Below are positions 23,160 through 33,009 of a stretch of DNA of 64,000 nt, one piece after another. The notes below the pieces were generated by a model. That model searched no databases. It was not told the origin of the DNA and saw nothing but the letters and a program-made list of their open reading frames with translations. How positions within the stretch are numbered: position 1 is the stretch's first letter; every line of letters begins with the position of its first letter. Made by a program: the position numbers and the translations under genes. This DNA comes from Notamacropus eugenii (Eukaryota > Chordata > Mammalia > Diprotodontia > Macropodidae): the NCBI RefSeq assembly GCF_028372415.1, contig NC_092879.1, forward strand, positions 64,024,151-64,088,150. The letters are read 5' to 3'.

Positions 23160-24725
23160 CAGACAAGGATGCTGCCAATTAAAGGAGAAAGACCTTCAAA
23201 TATAAAGGAAAGGAAGTTCAAATGCCACAAGACTATATTGTACCCATCAGAAACCTCAAGAAGTCATGGAATATGTTCTAGTGAGCAAAGAAACTTAAGA
23301 TATAGCCCAAGGCAACCTACCCTGCAAATCTGAGTCTAACTATAAATGAAAAATATGAATATTCAATAATAAAGAGGCATTCTAAACATTCTTTGAAAGA
23401 AAACCAGACCAGAAGAAACTATTTCCTTCTCAAAAAACCCAGATAACAGAAATACAATAAGTGTAAATAAATACAGAAATCAATGATCACAGAAACAAAT
23501 TAACAATAGAAAGACCATTAAGAGATTCCTTAAGTATATAGGGAGTCTAGGGTGAAAGCAGAAACTAAGGAATAGTGATGATAAAATTGGTCTGAAACAT
23601 TGTGAATTAAATCTCATAATGCCCCTACAGGTAAACAATGTTTTTATTAAATTACAGAATGAGAGTGTACATAAAGAGGAAGAAGAAGATAGAAGGAGAT
23701 ATGTGATGTGCACTAATCAAACTAGAAGTTAACAATGAAAAGAAAGTAACTGCTATATTCTTTGTAAAAGAGAATATACAGGAGAATAGGAACGAGGCAA
23801 AGGGAGGGATTGAAACAGGGAGGAAGAGGGAACATCCTGGTTTCAGTGGTGGGAGGGGATACCAAAGGATAAATGGTTTCATAAGTGAAAAGATGTATTT
23901 TTCAAAGGGGAGGGGGAACAAAGCAACCATGAGACTTTACCTTGCACTTAATAAATTGGCAAAGATGACAAAAGTTGAGAATTGCCAATTTGGGAGTGGC
24001 TATGGGAACGTAATATTAGTGCATTATTGGTGGAGTTGGGAACCAATGTAACTGCTCTGAAAAGTAATTTAAAGGTATTCAAATAAAATGACCAAAATGT
24101 CTATACCCTCTGATCATGATAGTCCACTGCTAGGCATATGCCCTAAAGAAGTCACTGGAGAAGAAGCACTCCCATATACACAGAAATATTTATAACAGAG
24201 CATGTTTTGTGGTGTCAAAGAATTGCAAAGCAGATGCTCATAAACTGAGGAATGGGTAAAGAAATTGTACTACATGAATATAATGGAATATGAATGTTTT
24301 GTAAGAAAAGGCTAATGATGTGGACATCGAGAGATATAGAAAGACTTTTATGAACTGATGCAAAGTGAAGTAAGCAGAGCCAGGAAAACAATACACACAA
24401 TCACTGTTATAATGTCAACAAAAGGAAAAACAAATACAAGACAAGTGAAAATGAGTGTTGCAAAATTATAAAGAGTAAGCCTGGATCTAAAGAAAAGAGT
24501 ATGGGAAGACATCTCCCACCACTACTGGGAAGGTGGATCCAGGGGAGGAGCACTGCTTGATTTCTGTTAGACTTTTTTATTGATTGCCTTGTCTGATTTT
24601 TTCCTCTTATTCCTTAATTTCTTTTTCCCAGTTCTTTATTATATGGTATGACTGGTAGTAGAGAGGGCAGGAATAAAAAGGAAAATCTAGCTAATATAAA
24701 ACAAAACATGTCAATAAAACCTAGT
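23160..24725 (+). mobile_element. Old HAL1/L1 element: ORF1 end plus 3' UTR, copy 5
   Basis: 23230-23330 decodes to a decayed L1 ORF1 C-terminal domain: N-L-K-K-S-W-N-M-F matches the T-L-R-D-x-R-A-W-N-M-I-F block of copy 4, followed by a broken R-I-T-Y-P-A-K block. There is no ORF2; the sequence continues into a purine-rich 3' UTR (23500-23930). It then enters an L1-type tail with gcattattggtggagttgggaac, ataatggaatatgaatg and tgaactgatgcaaagtgaag, parallel to the 3' tail of old mammalian L1s. Confidence 0.65.
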
Positions 24726-25595
24726 TTAAAAATACATATCCAACATAGTTCGGAATATTTTAATTAAATCTATATGACATCCTTGTTCATTTTTGTTGAG
24801 AACACTGTGATGAGATAGTAAAACAATAAGCTACAGGAGAAATAGATGTCTTACTTAAACTATAACTCTTAATGCCTAATAAAGTGTACTCACTACATAA
24901 GGATGAAAGGAAGGAAGGTAGGAAGGGAGCAAGAAAGGAAGAAAGGAAGAAAAGAAGGAAGGAAGGAAGGAAGCAAGGAAGGAAGGACAGAGAGGAAGGA
25001 AGGAGAGATCATCTTTCCTTTAAAGTATATGTAAAGAATTATTTGCACACAAAAACCAATAATAAATACTCTGTGCATGAGTGGTGAGAGCAATCCTGAG
25101 GAAGAGAGAGAGAATGAAAGTCAGTGAGGTTAATGAAGCAAAGTTTCGTAAAGCTAATGAATTTTATCCAAGCAGTCAAAGTGTTATACATAATACTTTC
25201 TTGTTATCCACATATCTGATGCAAAGTTAAGACCTGTATGGAAAACCTGTATCATTACGGGAATCGGCAGAAATCTGCAAGCTTAATTTTGCCTGCACCA
25301 CGAAACCTACTTAAAGCCTCGGGCAGAGGGCCAGTTGTCATCCTGAGAAGAGCTATGCTCTGTTTGTACACACTGTGCAGACCTGCCTCCCTGCTCTGGA
25401 CACTGAGATGCCATTCTCAGTCTCTCTGCCTATCTCTGCATATGCCTGGCAGTGGACTATCATGATCAGAAGGTACAGACATTTTGGCCATTTTCTTTGA
25501 ACACCTTTAAATTACTTTCTAGAGCAGTTCCACTACTTCCCCACCAAACGTTGGGCTATTCCCCTCTGCAGGGTGGAGCCCTGCCTTTGACTCCT
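24726..25595. other. Unassigned sequence containing a purine tract
   Basis: 24901-25009 is a (GGAA)n-rich tract. 25230-25460 is less AT-rich, holds a few CpGs and lacks repeat signatures; its 75-codon plus frame has no recognised domain. Confidence 0.4.
24901..25009 (+). repeat. (GGAA)n/(GAAA)n purine tract
   Basis: Over 100 bases are almost pure purine on the plus strand, with GGAA as the main unit. The low-complexity frames over it are not genes. Confidence 0.95.
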
Positions 25596-25599
25596 GCCT

Positions 25600-25972
25600 G
25601 TCTACATGGATTCTGAGTGGCCTTGAATCTTCCTCCCCCATTGAATTGCAGCCCAATATGCCTATTCAGACTCTGCTTCATCTCCCACCTCTTTGACTTT
25701 GTCCAGACTGTCTCCCACGCCTCTCTTGGGATCCAGAATTCCTTGAAGATTCAGCTGAACTGTCACTTCCTACATAAGATTTTTCAAGATTCTCCAATAC
25801 TTAGAACCCACTCCCTGAAATTACTCTTCATTTGTTTATCTGGGTAGGTGTTGTTTTCCCCAATAAATATAAACCCCTCAAGGGCAGGAAATATTTTTAG
25901 GTTTAGCTCCATATCCCCAGTGCCTAGCACTGTACTAGGTACAGAGAAGTCACTTAATAGCTCCTTAGCAGT
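25600..25972 (+). repeat. L2 LINE 3' end
   Basis: Follows the L2 order: ttccttgaagattcagctga, tgtcacttcctacataagat, aaacccctcaagggcagg, tccccagtgcctagcactgt, and an end like cagagaagtcacttaatag. Confidence 0.8.
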
Positions 25973-26335
25973 AATGGGAGTCCATGGGTATTGAACATAA
26001 ATACCATATTTTTTTGATATGTAGATTGGTTTTACTGATTCCCCCTCATCCTCCTCATTAGAACAATTCTTTTTTATAAGTGATGGATCTCTAATGTCGA
26101 CAACAACTCATGTACTTAAATACAGACCTTGGCTGTTCCTTCTGGTTTTTCTTGATACCCTGAACTCTGGCTTCATCTTTGCCCTCTGGAAATAGAGTTG
26201 CAGCTCATCTCATCTTTCTACTGAAAAACAAAGCCCTGAAACTTTTATGTTCCTAGGATGTTCTCTTGCCTGCATACCAAATATTCACCTCACTATGATG
26301 GTCTGCCCCAGTCCTAACTTTGCCTTCTTTATGTT
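25973..26335. other. Unassigned sequence
   Basis: No repeat or gene is recognisable. Confidence 0.4.
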
Positions 26336-26339
26336 GTTA

Positions 26340-26605
26340 GGCCAGGTGGTACAATAGATGCAGCACTGGACCCAGAGGCAGGTAGGCCTGAGTTCAAATC
26401 CAGCCTCAGACACTTACAAATGGTGTGATCCTGGGCAAGTCATTAACTTCTGTCTGCCTCAGTTTCCTCAACTGATAAAGGGAAATAATAAGAGCACCTA
26501 CCTCTCAAGGTTCTGAGGAGCAAAAGAGATGACATTTGTAAAGTATGCAGCAACAGTTACCTGGCAGATATCAAGAACTTAACCAATGCCTGTATCTTTC
26601 CTTCT
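26340..26605 (+). repeat. CORE SINE, tRNA-headed
   Basis: Head ggccaggtggtacaatagat, then tgagttcaaatccagcctca (B-box-like), tcctgggcaagtcattaac, ctcagtttcctcaactgat, and a tail with catttgtaaagtatgcag. Confidence 0.85.
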
Positions 26606-27290
26606 ATCCTTCAAACATGTCTAGTATCTAGCCTGAACACATGGTAATATGTAAGAAATAACATTCAATTAGTAAATGCCTTTGTGATGTTGAACTATAT
26701 GTGGTTTGGAAATCAGAATTTGGACAGTAGTACAATATGCCTGACCTATTGCTCTGCTCCAGGGAAGGAGAAGGAAAACTAGATCAACTTTAGAAGCATA
26801 GGATGTCTAATCTCAGCAGTTCAAGGCCATTTCACTTTAAACCAGAAAACATCTCAGTGAAAGAGAAAAAAAATATATATGATAGAAGATCTCTCTGGAG
26901 GTTGCACTAAATCTGCCTTGGGCCCCATAATGACATGTCATTTCAGCATTAATTAGGAAATTTGGCATGACTTCAGTTATATAATTTTAACATTTTCATT
27001 TCGCAGACAAGCACTTCTGTGCTAATTCAAAGGATCCAAATAAGGCATAAGCAACAATATGTGGGAAAAAGCGATTCTGCAAACATTTATTTCGTACTCT
27101 TGTTTGTCAGGTACATGCAAAGTGCTGAGGGTAAAGCAAAGAATAAATAAACTCCCTGTCCCCAAATAACTTACTTCTTCAGGTGAGAAGGACATAGCAT
27201 ATACACAGAAATAAATGTAAAGCAATTTCAGGAATGAAATGGTGCTGATTTCGGGGTGGAGGGGCAGGGAGTATAAAGTAAGGCCTCCTG
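26606..27290. other. Single-copy AT-rich stretch
   Basis: 26880-27030 has TAAT-rich, repeat-free sequence that could be a conserved non-coding element. 27075-27180 has a weak L2/MIR flavour (ttgtcaggtacatgcaaagtg). No gene. Confidence 0.4.
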
Positions 27291-27299
27291 AGGTGGTGG

Positions 27300-27548
27300 C
27301 AGCTGTAGGTGGCGCTACAATGGATAGAGCTGCAGGCCTAAAGTCAGGAAGATTCAACTTCTTGAGTTCAGATCCGGCCTCCATCACTAGCTGGGTGATC
27401 CTCAGCAAGTCACTTTACCTCAGTTTCCTTATCTGGAAATTGAGCTGGAGAAAGAAATGGGAAACCACTGCAGTATCTCTGCCAAGAAAATTCCAAATGG
27501 GACAAGGAAGAGTTGGACACAAAAGAAAACTGACTGAACACCAAATGA
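27300..27548 (+). repeat. tRNA-headed SINE with RTE-type tail
   Basis: Head gcagctgtaggtggcgctac, then gagttcagatccggcctcc, then a tail ggagaaagaaatgggaaacc, ccaagaaaattccaaatgg, aagagttggacac. The tail resembles the 3' end of BovB/RTE LINEs, which would let an RTE reverse transcriptase mobilise it. Confidence 0.85.
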
Positions 27549-28335
27549 GATGGAAGACGAGGGGGCACGTTACAGATGTGAGACCATCTGTACCCCATGA
27601 AATGTAACGTATAGGGAATAGCTAGCAGGCTAGTTGAACTTCACCAGAGAGTGTGTGAAGGAGAGTGAAAGGAAAATAGGGCTCAAAGAAATTTGGGACA
27701 GTGGACATGGTTCAGAAAAGTTTCATCTCCGATCTACATTTGTAGACCACATAGAGTTATAAAATAGTCCACAGGGCAGGGGCGGGGATGGGCGGGGTTG
27801 AGTAATATTATCACCAAGGACATTAATAACTAAAATTTCCATCCCAAACTTGGGCACATTTAGGCAGGAGTAATTTGGGTCCGTGATGTCATGCCCTTAT
27901 TGCAATGGCACCAGGCCAGACTGGAGTGACCATGATTTATTAAATGTTTACTTTTTCACCTAGCTATAAATTGTTCATTTGAAATAGTGACATGACACAT
28001 AATTTGATACTTTCAACTCAACAGGCAATTTGAGGATTCATTTATTTAATTGCATCCTTCCCCCATTTAAAATTAGTAAACTAATCTCCCTGTGAAAATT
28101 GAATTTTGCAAATTATTATTGCTGGGGTAACCAATGGGAGATGGAGAGGAAATATTGCTGGAAGCTTTGTGAAAATCACAGGTGTTAGAATTAAAATAGT
28201 CAGTTAAAAAAAAGGATCTAATATAATTACTGATTACATCAGTGTGTAAAAGCCTACTGTACAAATTGTATATTATAAAAAGTAGAAGGTTTGATTAGAC
28301 TAGAAAATGCATATATAGACCAACAATCATCTCTA
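27549..28335. other. Single-copy AT-rich stretch, possible regulatory sequence
   Basis: 27950-28230 is repeat-free and rich in TAAT/ATTA and TTTGCAAAT-like words (aattttgcaaattattattg at 28100-28119). No frame or splice signal is compelling. Confidence 0.4.
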
Positions 28336-28344
28336 TTAGTGGAG

Positions 28345-28605
28345 AATTAACTTATTGTTCAGTTGTTTCAATTGTGTCTGACTTTTTGTGACCCCATTTG
28401 GGGTTTTCTTGGCAGAGATACTGGAGTGGTTTGCCATTTCCTTCTCTAGCTCATTTTACAGATGAGGAAACTGAGGCAAACAGGGTTAAGTGACTTGACA
28501 AAGGTCACACAGCTGGTAATTATCTGAGGCCAAATTTGAACTCAGGAAGATGAGTCTTCCTAATTCTAAGCCTAGTGTTCTATCCACTGTATCAAGTGTA
28601 TAGTA
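28345..28605 (-). repeat. RTE-tailed SINE
   Basis: Reversed: ttgtttcaattgtgtctgac, ggggttttcttggcagagat, ttgccatttccttctctagc, gaaactgaggcaaacaggg, and the head gtgttctatccactgtatc. Confidence 0.9.
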
Positions 28606-28650
28606 GCCCAGAGAGTACACACATACATGTATGATGTGTGTGTACATATG

Positions 28651-28651
<1 letters not shown>

Positions 28652-28685
<34 letters not shown>
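28652..28685. repeat. (TG)n microsatellite
   Basis: About 17 TG units directly after the RTE-tailed SINE head. Confidence 0.95.
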
Positions 28686-28689
<4 letters not shown>

Positions 28690-28958
28690 CTTATTAAAAT
28701 GAAGGCTCTGTAGGGCAGGAAATATTTTCATGTTTCACTTTCTAACCCCAGTGCTTAGCATTATTATCACAGACAAGTCCCTTAACCTTTCTCAGCCTCA
28801 GTTTCCTTATCCATAAAATGGAGATAATAATAGGAAAAAATTCACAGGATTCTTGAAAGGATCAAATGAGATAATGTATGTAATGTGGTTTGCAAATTTT
28901 AAAGTGAGATCTAAATGCCAGAGATTATTATTATTATAACTATTATTATCTTGGAGAG
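28686..28958 (+). repeat. L2 3' fragment followed by CORE SINE tail
   Basis: 28690-28770 is L2 (gtagggcaggaaatattttc, ccccagtgcttagcatta). 28771-28958 is a SINE 3' half (ctcagcctcagtttcctta, aaatggagataataatagg, gtggtttgcaaattttaaag, an ATT-rich end). Confidence 0.75.
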
Positions 28959-29250
28959 CTCTAATTGTTAGGAAGTTTGTTCCATAATATCAAGCCTGTA
29001 TATGTCTCTTTGTAAATTCCATCCTTTGTTCCTAGTTTTCCCCTCCCAGGCCCACTGGAACAAATCAAATCCCTCTTCTACCCGACTGCCTTTCACCATC
29101 CTCAGAAAGGTTTCTCCAAAAGGATAATTAGTTCCTGAACCATGCCCGGTTATGCTCATGGTTGGTCTCCCAGCAAGACCCCTTTTCTTATACAATTGTT
29201 CATGTTTCAATGTTTTGATCTTCTTCTGTACCATATGAAGCAGTGGGGGT
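28959..29250 (-). repeat. CR1/L3 LINE fragment
   Basis: The order ggagagctctaattgttagg, cctgtatatgtctctttg, ccatcctttgttcctagttt, aacaaatcaaatccctcttc corresponds to the reversed CR1/L3 3' region. Family assignment is from memory and is moderate. Confidence 0.55.
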
Positions 29251-29599
29251 CAAGTCAGAGTTCTAGTGTCCCAAGATGATGGATGGGGAAACTGAGTATA
29301 TCGTGCAAACACTTCAAATGAGATTTGCAACTAAAATATACTCTGTCCAGCTGCACGGCCAAACTCACGTGGAGTTTGGAGTGGAGATTCTACTTTTATG
29401 TTATCAGCTACAGAACCAGGAAAGATAAGATGAGCTTGGCTGCAAAAGAAAAGGGTAGAGTTGAATTGAGTTCTCTTTTAGGCAGAAGGGGGATAGGAAG
29501 TGAAAGGCTATGCAGGGAGATCAGGCTGAGTGCATGGAGCTTTGTAGATTAATTGAGTCAAATGGCAGAAAAAAATAGAATAGAAAAGAAACTAGTTCT

Positions 29600-29752
29600 G
29601 TTTAGTCCCAGAGAACGTAACAGAGCAATGAGTAGATATTTCCCAAAAATGAGAACTTCCAGAAATGGAATGGACTGCCTTAAGAGGGAGTGGGCACCCT
29701 GCCCATGGAGGCTGTGAAGAACTCAGTAAGCTCCAGTAGTTCCCTACTCCCT
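29600..29752 (+). repeat. CR1/L3 LINE 3' fragment
   Basis: Shows aatgagaacttccagaaatgg, aatggactgccttaagagg, gagtgggcaccctgcccatgg, the plus-strand version of the CR1/L3 3' block. It is interrupted or ended by the palindromic hAT element at 29753. Confidence 0.55.
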
Positions 29753-29855
29753 CAGAGCTTCTTAAACTGTGGGTCACGACCTCGTATGGGGTTGTGATCC
29801 ACAGTTTAAGAAGCACTGAAGGAGTCACAAGTGGAAAACAATTTAAGAAGCTCTG
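29753..29855. mobile_element. Short hAT MITE with an internal hairpin
   Basis: Left end CAGAGCTTCTTAAACTGTGG; right end in reverse complement CAGAGCTTCTTAAATTG. Between them is a second, inverted copy of the terminus (ccacagtttaagaagcactg), so 29756-29815 folds into a near-perfect hairpin with a short loop. A related 105-bp element is at 31032-31136. Confidence 0.75.
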
Positions 29856-29879
29856 CTCTAGAATAACCTCTTCATAATC

Positions 29880-30348
29880 TGTCTCCTTTCTTTTTAATAT
29901 TTTTACATATTGTTCCCCTGTGTATACTCTATTGTCAAGCCATACTGGATGTCATACTGGATTGACATACTGTCAAGCCTACTGGATGTTCTTCATAGGT
30001 CACTCCATCTAGCACCTACATGCCTTGGTCATGGCTAGCTTCCAAGCCTGGAATAATAAACACCTTTTCTCCTCCATCTCTTAGAATCTCTTGCTTCCTT
30101 CCAGACTCAGCTCAAAACCTACCTTTTGCAGAAGACTTTCTCCAGTCCACTCAGTTGCTTGCGCCTTCCTCATTAAATCTACCTTCTATCTACTCTATAC
30201 TATCTTATACATCATTATTTATATGCTTATCTCCTCCATTAGATTATAAGTGCCTTGAGGACAGGACCTGTCTTTGCTTTTTCTTTGCTTCTCCAGGGCA
30301 CTCACAGTGCCTGGCACATAGGAAATGTTGAATAAATACATGTTGATG
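29880..30348 (+). repeat. L2 LINE 3' end
   Basis: L2 order: agcttccaagcctggaataa, gactcagctcaaaacctacc, ttgcagaagactttctccag, attagattataagtgccttg, acagtgcctggcacatagga, aataaatacatgttgatg. The longest L2 3' end in the window. Confidence 0.85.
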
Positions 30349-31030
30349 AGGTTCACTGGGGACCCTGCCTGTCTACTAGTCCCATGGTTCATTTGCTGCT
30401 GCTAACTCTCCTCCCTTTTTGCTTCTACTGGCAGTACTTTTAATGACAACTGGGTATTTCTCCATGACTACTGTTGGTGTGCCAAGACCTGTTTGCTCTT
30501 TTCACCCCAGTGACTTTGCCAGAAGTAGAGATTGTCATTTCCATGGGATTAGGGCAATTATTTGACCTGATGCTAGTCATTTGCAAGAAAATCAAGTTAA
30601 GTCTTGCCTGAGAAATTCTGGGGCTAAGGGTGGGAGGCTTGTGTCATCCTCATTAAAGTTTCACATCAAGCATGTTAAAAGTCATTTTCAAAATCTGTAC
30701 ATTGTGGCAGAAAATGACAGCCCACTGCTCACGAGGAGCTGGCACATCAGGACCCAAACTGGAGATGGTTCAGGCAAGGATACTCAGTCCTTTTCAAGCA
30801 GGTGAAGACCCCTTAAATCACAATCTCCTCCAGAGAGAGGCTCCCTGAGAGGGGTGTAAGCTGCCTGAGACATAGTCGGGACTTTTAAGGGAGACAAGAA
30901 AGTCTGGGAATTGTTTTCCGTGTGAAATCATCTTGTAAGACACAGTTGTCCACAAGTTGAGCATCAGATGGTGAGCAGTAAACATTTATTAAGTCACCAT
31001 GGCAAGCACCACGTATCAGGAATGGCTTAG
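30349..31030. other. Unassigned sequence
   Basis: A 74-codon plus-strand frame at 30581-30805 ends at a CAGGTGA that could be read as a splice donor; there is no family resemblance. 30965-31015 has a weak L2/MIR phrase (gtaaacatttattaagtcac). Confidence 0.35.
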
Positions 31031-31031
31031 G

Positions 31032-31136
31032 CAGTGTTTCTTAAAATTTTCCCACTCGTTGTGACCCCTTCCAGTTCTTCTTGAACTGGGGTTCTTGCCC
31101 CATATGTGGTCCTGACCCACAGCGTAAGAAGCACTG
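31032..31136. mobile_element. Short hAT MITE
   Basis: Left end CAGTGTTTCTTAAAATTTTC; right end in reverse complement CAGTGCTTCTTACGCTGTGG. Inside is a second gaactggggttcttgcccc block, giving partial dyad symmetry like the copy at 29753. Confidence 0.7.
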
Positions 31137-31535
31137 GGAAGGTCCAAGAGTTAGCCACCATGTTAGCTGGAGCAGCAGAAGCATAATTTCAAAGTTGGAA
31201 GGGGCTGGCTCTCTAGGTCAACTGTTAACCCTGGAACAAGTCCTCATCAAAACACATACAACCTGGCAAGGGTAACAAAGAAAAACCCTTAGTGAGACAA
31301 GCTAACACAAGAGCTAAATCTCATAGCATATATCACAGTCAGCATCTGTAGTCACAGCTTCTGTAACTGGGAAGGATTACTCTCAATGCTCGAACTCACT
31401 GAATGATTTTTTTTTTTTTTGCTCTCGCAATTTTTATTGTTATACTTTCTGTCACAGGCATAGCCTTAGCCCACGCAGTCTGTCAATTGATTAGCATTTA
31501 TTAAGAGCTTACTACATGCTAGATATTATTGGTTT
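31137..31535. other. Unassigned sequence
   Basis: A poly-T run lies at 31409-31420. 31485-31535 has an L2/MIR-like phrase (tagcatttattaagagc). No gene. Confidence 0.35.
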
Positions 31536-31539
31536 TGTT

Positions 31540-31735
31540 CATCTTTTATTTTCTTCTTTTGAACGGGATTTTATTTTTTCCAATTTCACCTAGAGACAAT
31601 TTTTAACATTCAGTTTTAATAAAATTTTGAGTTCCAAATTTTCTCCGTCATCTCCTCCATTCCTAAGACAGTAAGTAATTTCATCTAGGTTATATATGTC
31701 ACTAACCCTTTTTGAGGACATATTCCCCTGTATTG
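31540..31735 (-). repeat. Old HAL1/L1 3' end
   Basis: Reversed 3' terminus: caatttttaacattcag, aaaattttgagttccaaatt, ttctccgtcatctcctcc, paralleling the 3' end of HAL1 copy 4 (tttggaatttaaaattttg). Heavily 5' truncated. Confidence 0.6.
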
Positions 31736-31739
31736 AATA

Positions 31740-33005
31740 GTACATAGGTCAGGGAGGGGCAGAGAGATGCAAGCATATGGGATGCAAACACTCCAGTGGC
31801 TCTACGTGACAGCTCCTTCAGTGATACAGATTGCAACCTATCTATGTGTGATCATCTCATTCAACTCTTGCCTAAGTTGTTACAAAAGGGTGCCACAGGG
31901 CAGGTCCACCCAAAATGCCACAGTGCTTCCTTACTTTCTCGTGGCGTCAGGAGACGAAAGATAGAACATGCTGGCTATCTGCCTGTCACCATTTTTTTCT
32001 AGATGATCAGCCTATCTTCTCTTTGTAATGTAGCTGCTCAGTATGTACTAGTTATTTTAAACTTTTATATGTCTGCTCAATCAGTTCTTCAAATAGAGTG
32101 GGATTGTTTTAGCCCATAGAATTCTGGCCCCTCCTTAAGCATTCATCTTATAGAATGTGGTGTTTCTATGAACAGCCTGACAGTTTTATGGATCTTTTAC
32201 TCATTAATTGTAACCAGATTTAAGCTGTCCACTTCTTCATGTTAGTTCCATAATTACAGATTATTTATGACCCTGAAAGATACCAGTCAAGATCTAGGAT
32301 CCACACCCTTGAATCACAGCACCCTTCTGGGTAGAGCTCTGCCAGGTGACAGTTGTAAACCTATCAATAACATCAGGGTCAGAATAGTGAAGAAAGACAA
32401 CGTGCGCCTTGAGCTGGAATAAGCTCAGTCCTTCTCAGACAGCAATAATGCACGCTGGAAAGCATTTCCTTGGGAACCCAAAGTTAGCACAAGGGCCACT
32501 CATGGAAAACAATTAGAAGGCAGATCTTACTGAGCCAAATGGTCAGTTGGTAACAAGGGGATCAAACAAGAAGGATGCAGGTTACAAGACCCTAAAAACC
32601 CTTGATAATGGTACAGGTGGACTCAGTCACCAGGCTTCCTTCCAGCCAGAGACAACTTCATCCACCCCAAGAGGAAGTATTGCTAATTGAAGGGAACACC
32701 AAAAGGTAAGTACAATGACCTAAAGGCAGAGAGGTCATGATTTCTAGGCCTGCGAAGGGCATTTTAGTTTAAGAAGCCTAAGGTAACCTCAAATTAGACT
32801 ATATTGGGAGAAAATAAAATCAGAGGAGGGGCAAATGTTGGCTGAAGTTCAGAAAGCAATTGAAATAAAATTAATCACTCAATGACAATTGATAACAATC
32901 TAGAAAATATTAATCATGAGTTCACTATGAAACCTTATGCTAGACCTTGAATATACAAAAAAAAGAAAAAAAATCACAGTTCTTGCCATCAGGAACTAAT
33001 ATTCT
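31740..33005. other. Unassigned sequence
   Basis: No recognisable repeat or gene over about 1.2 kb. Overlapping 65- and 68-codon plus frames at 31767-32002 show no domain. An unlisted old retroelement is possible. Confidence 0.35.
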
Positions 33006-33009
33006 ATCT

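Noticed and set aside
24872-25093. Lysine/glutamate-rich and serine-rich frames
   Set aside because: Translations of the (GGAA)n purine tract and its complement.
26340-26420. tRNA-like A and B boxes
   Set aside because: They belong to the head of a CORE SINE; no cloverleaf tRNA is present.
30581-30805. 74-codon plus frame ending at a CAGGTGA donor-like site
   Set aside because: No acceptor with a pyrimidine tract and no recognisable protein; too weak to list as an exon.
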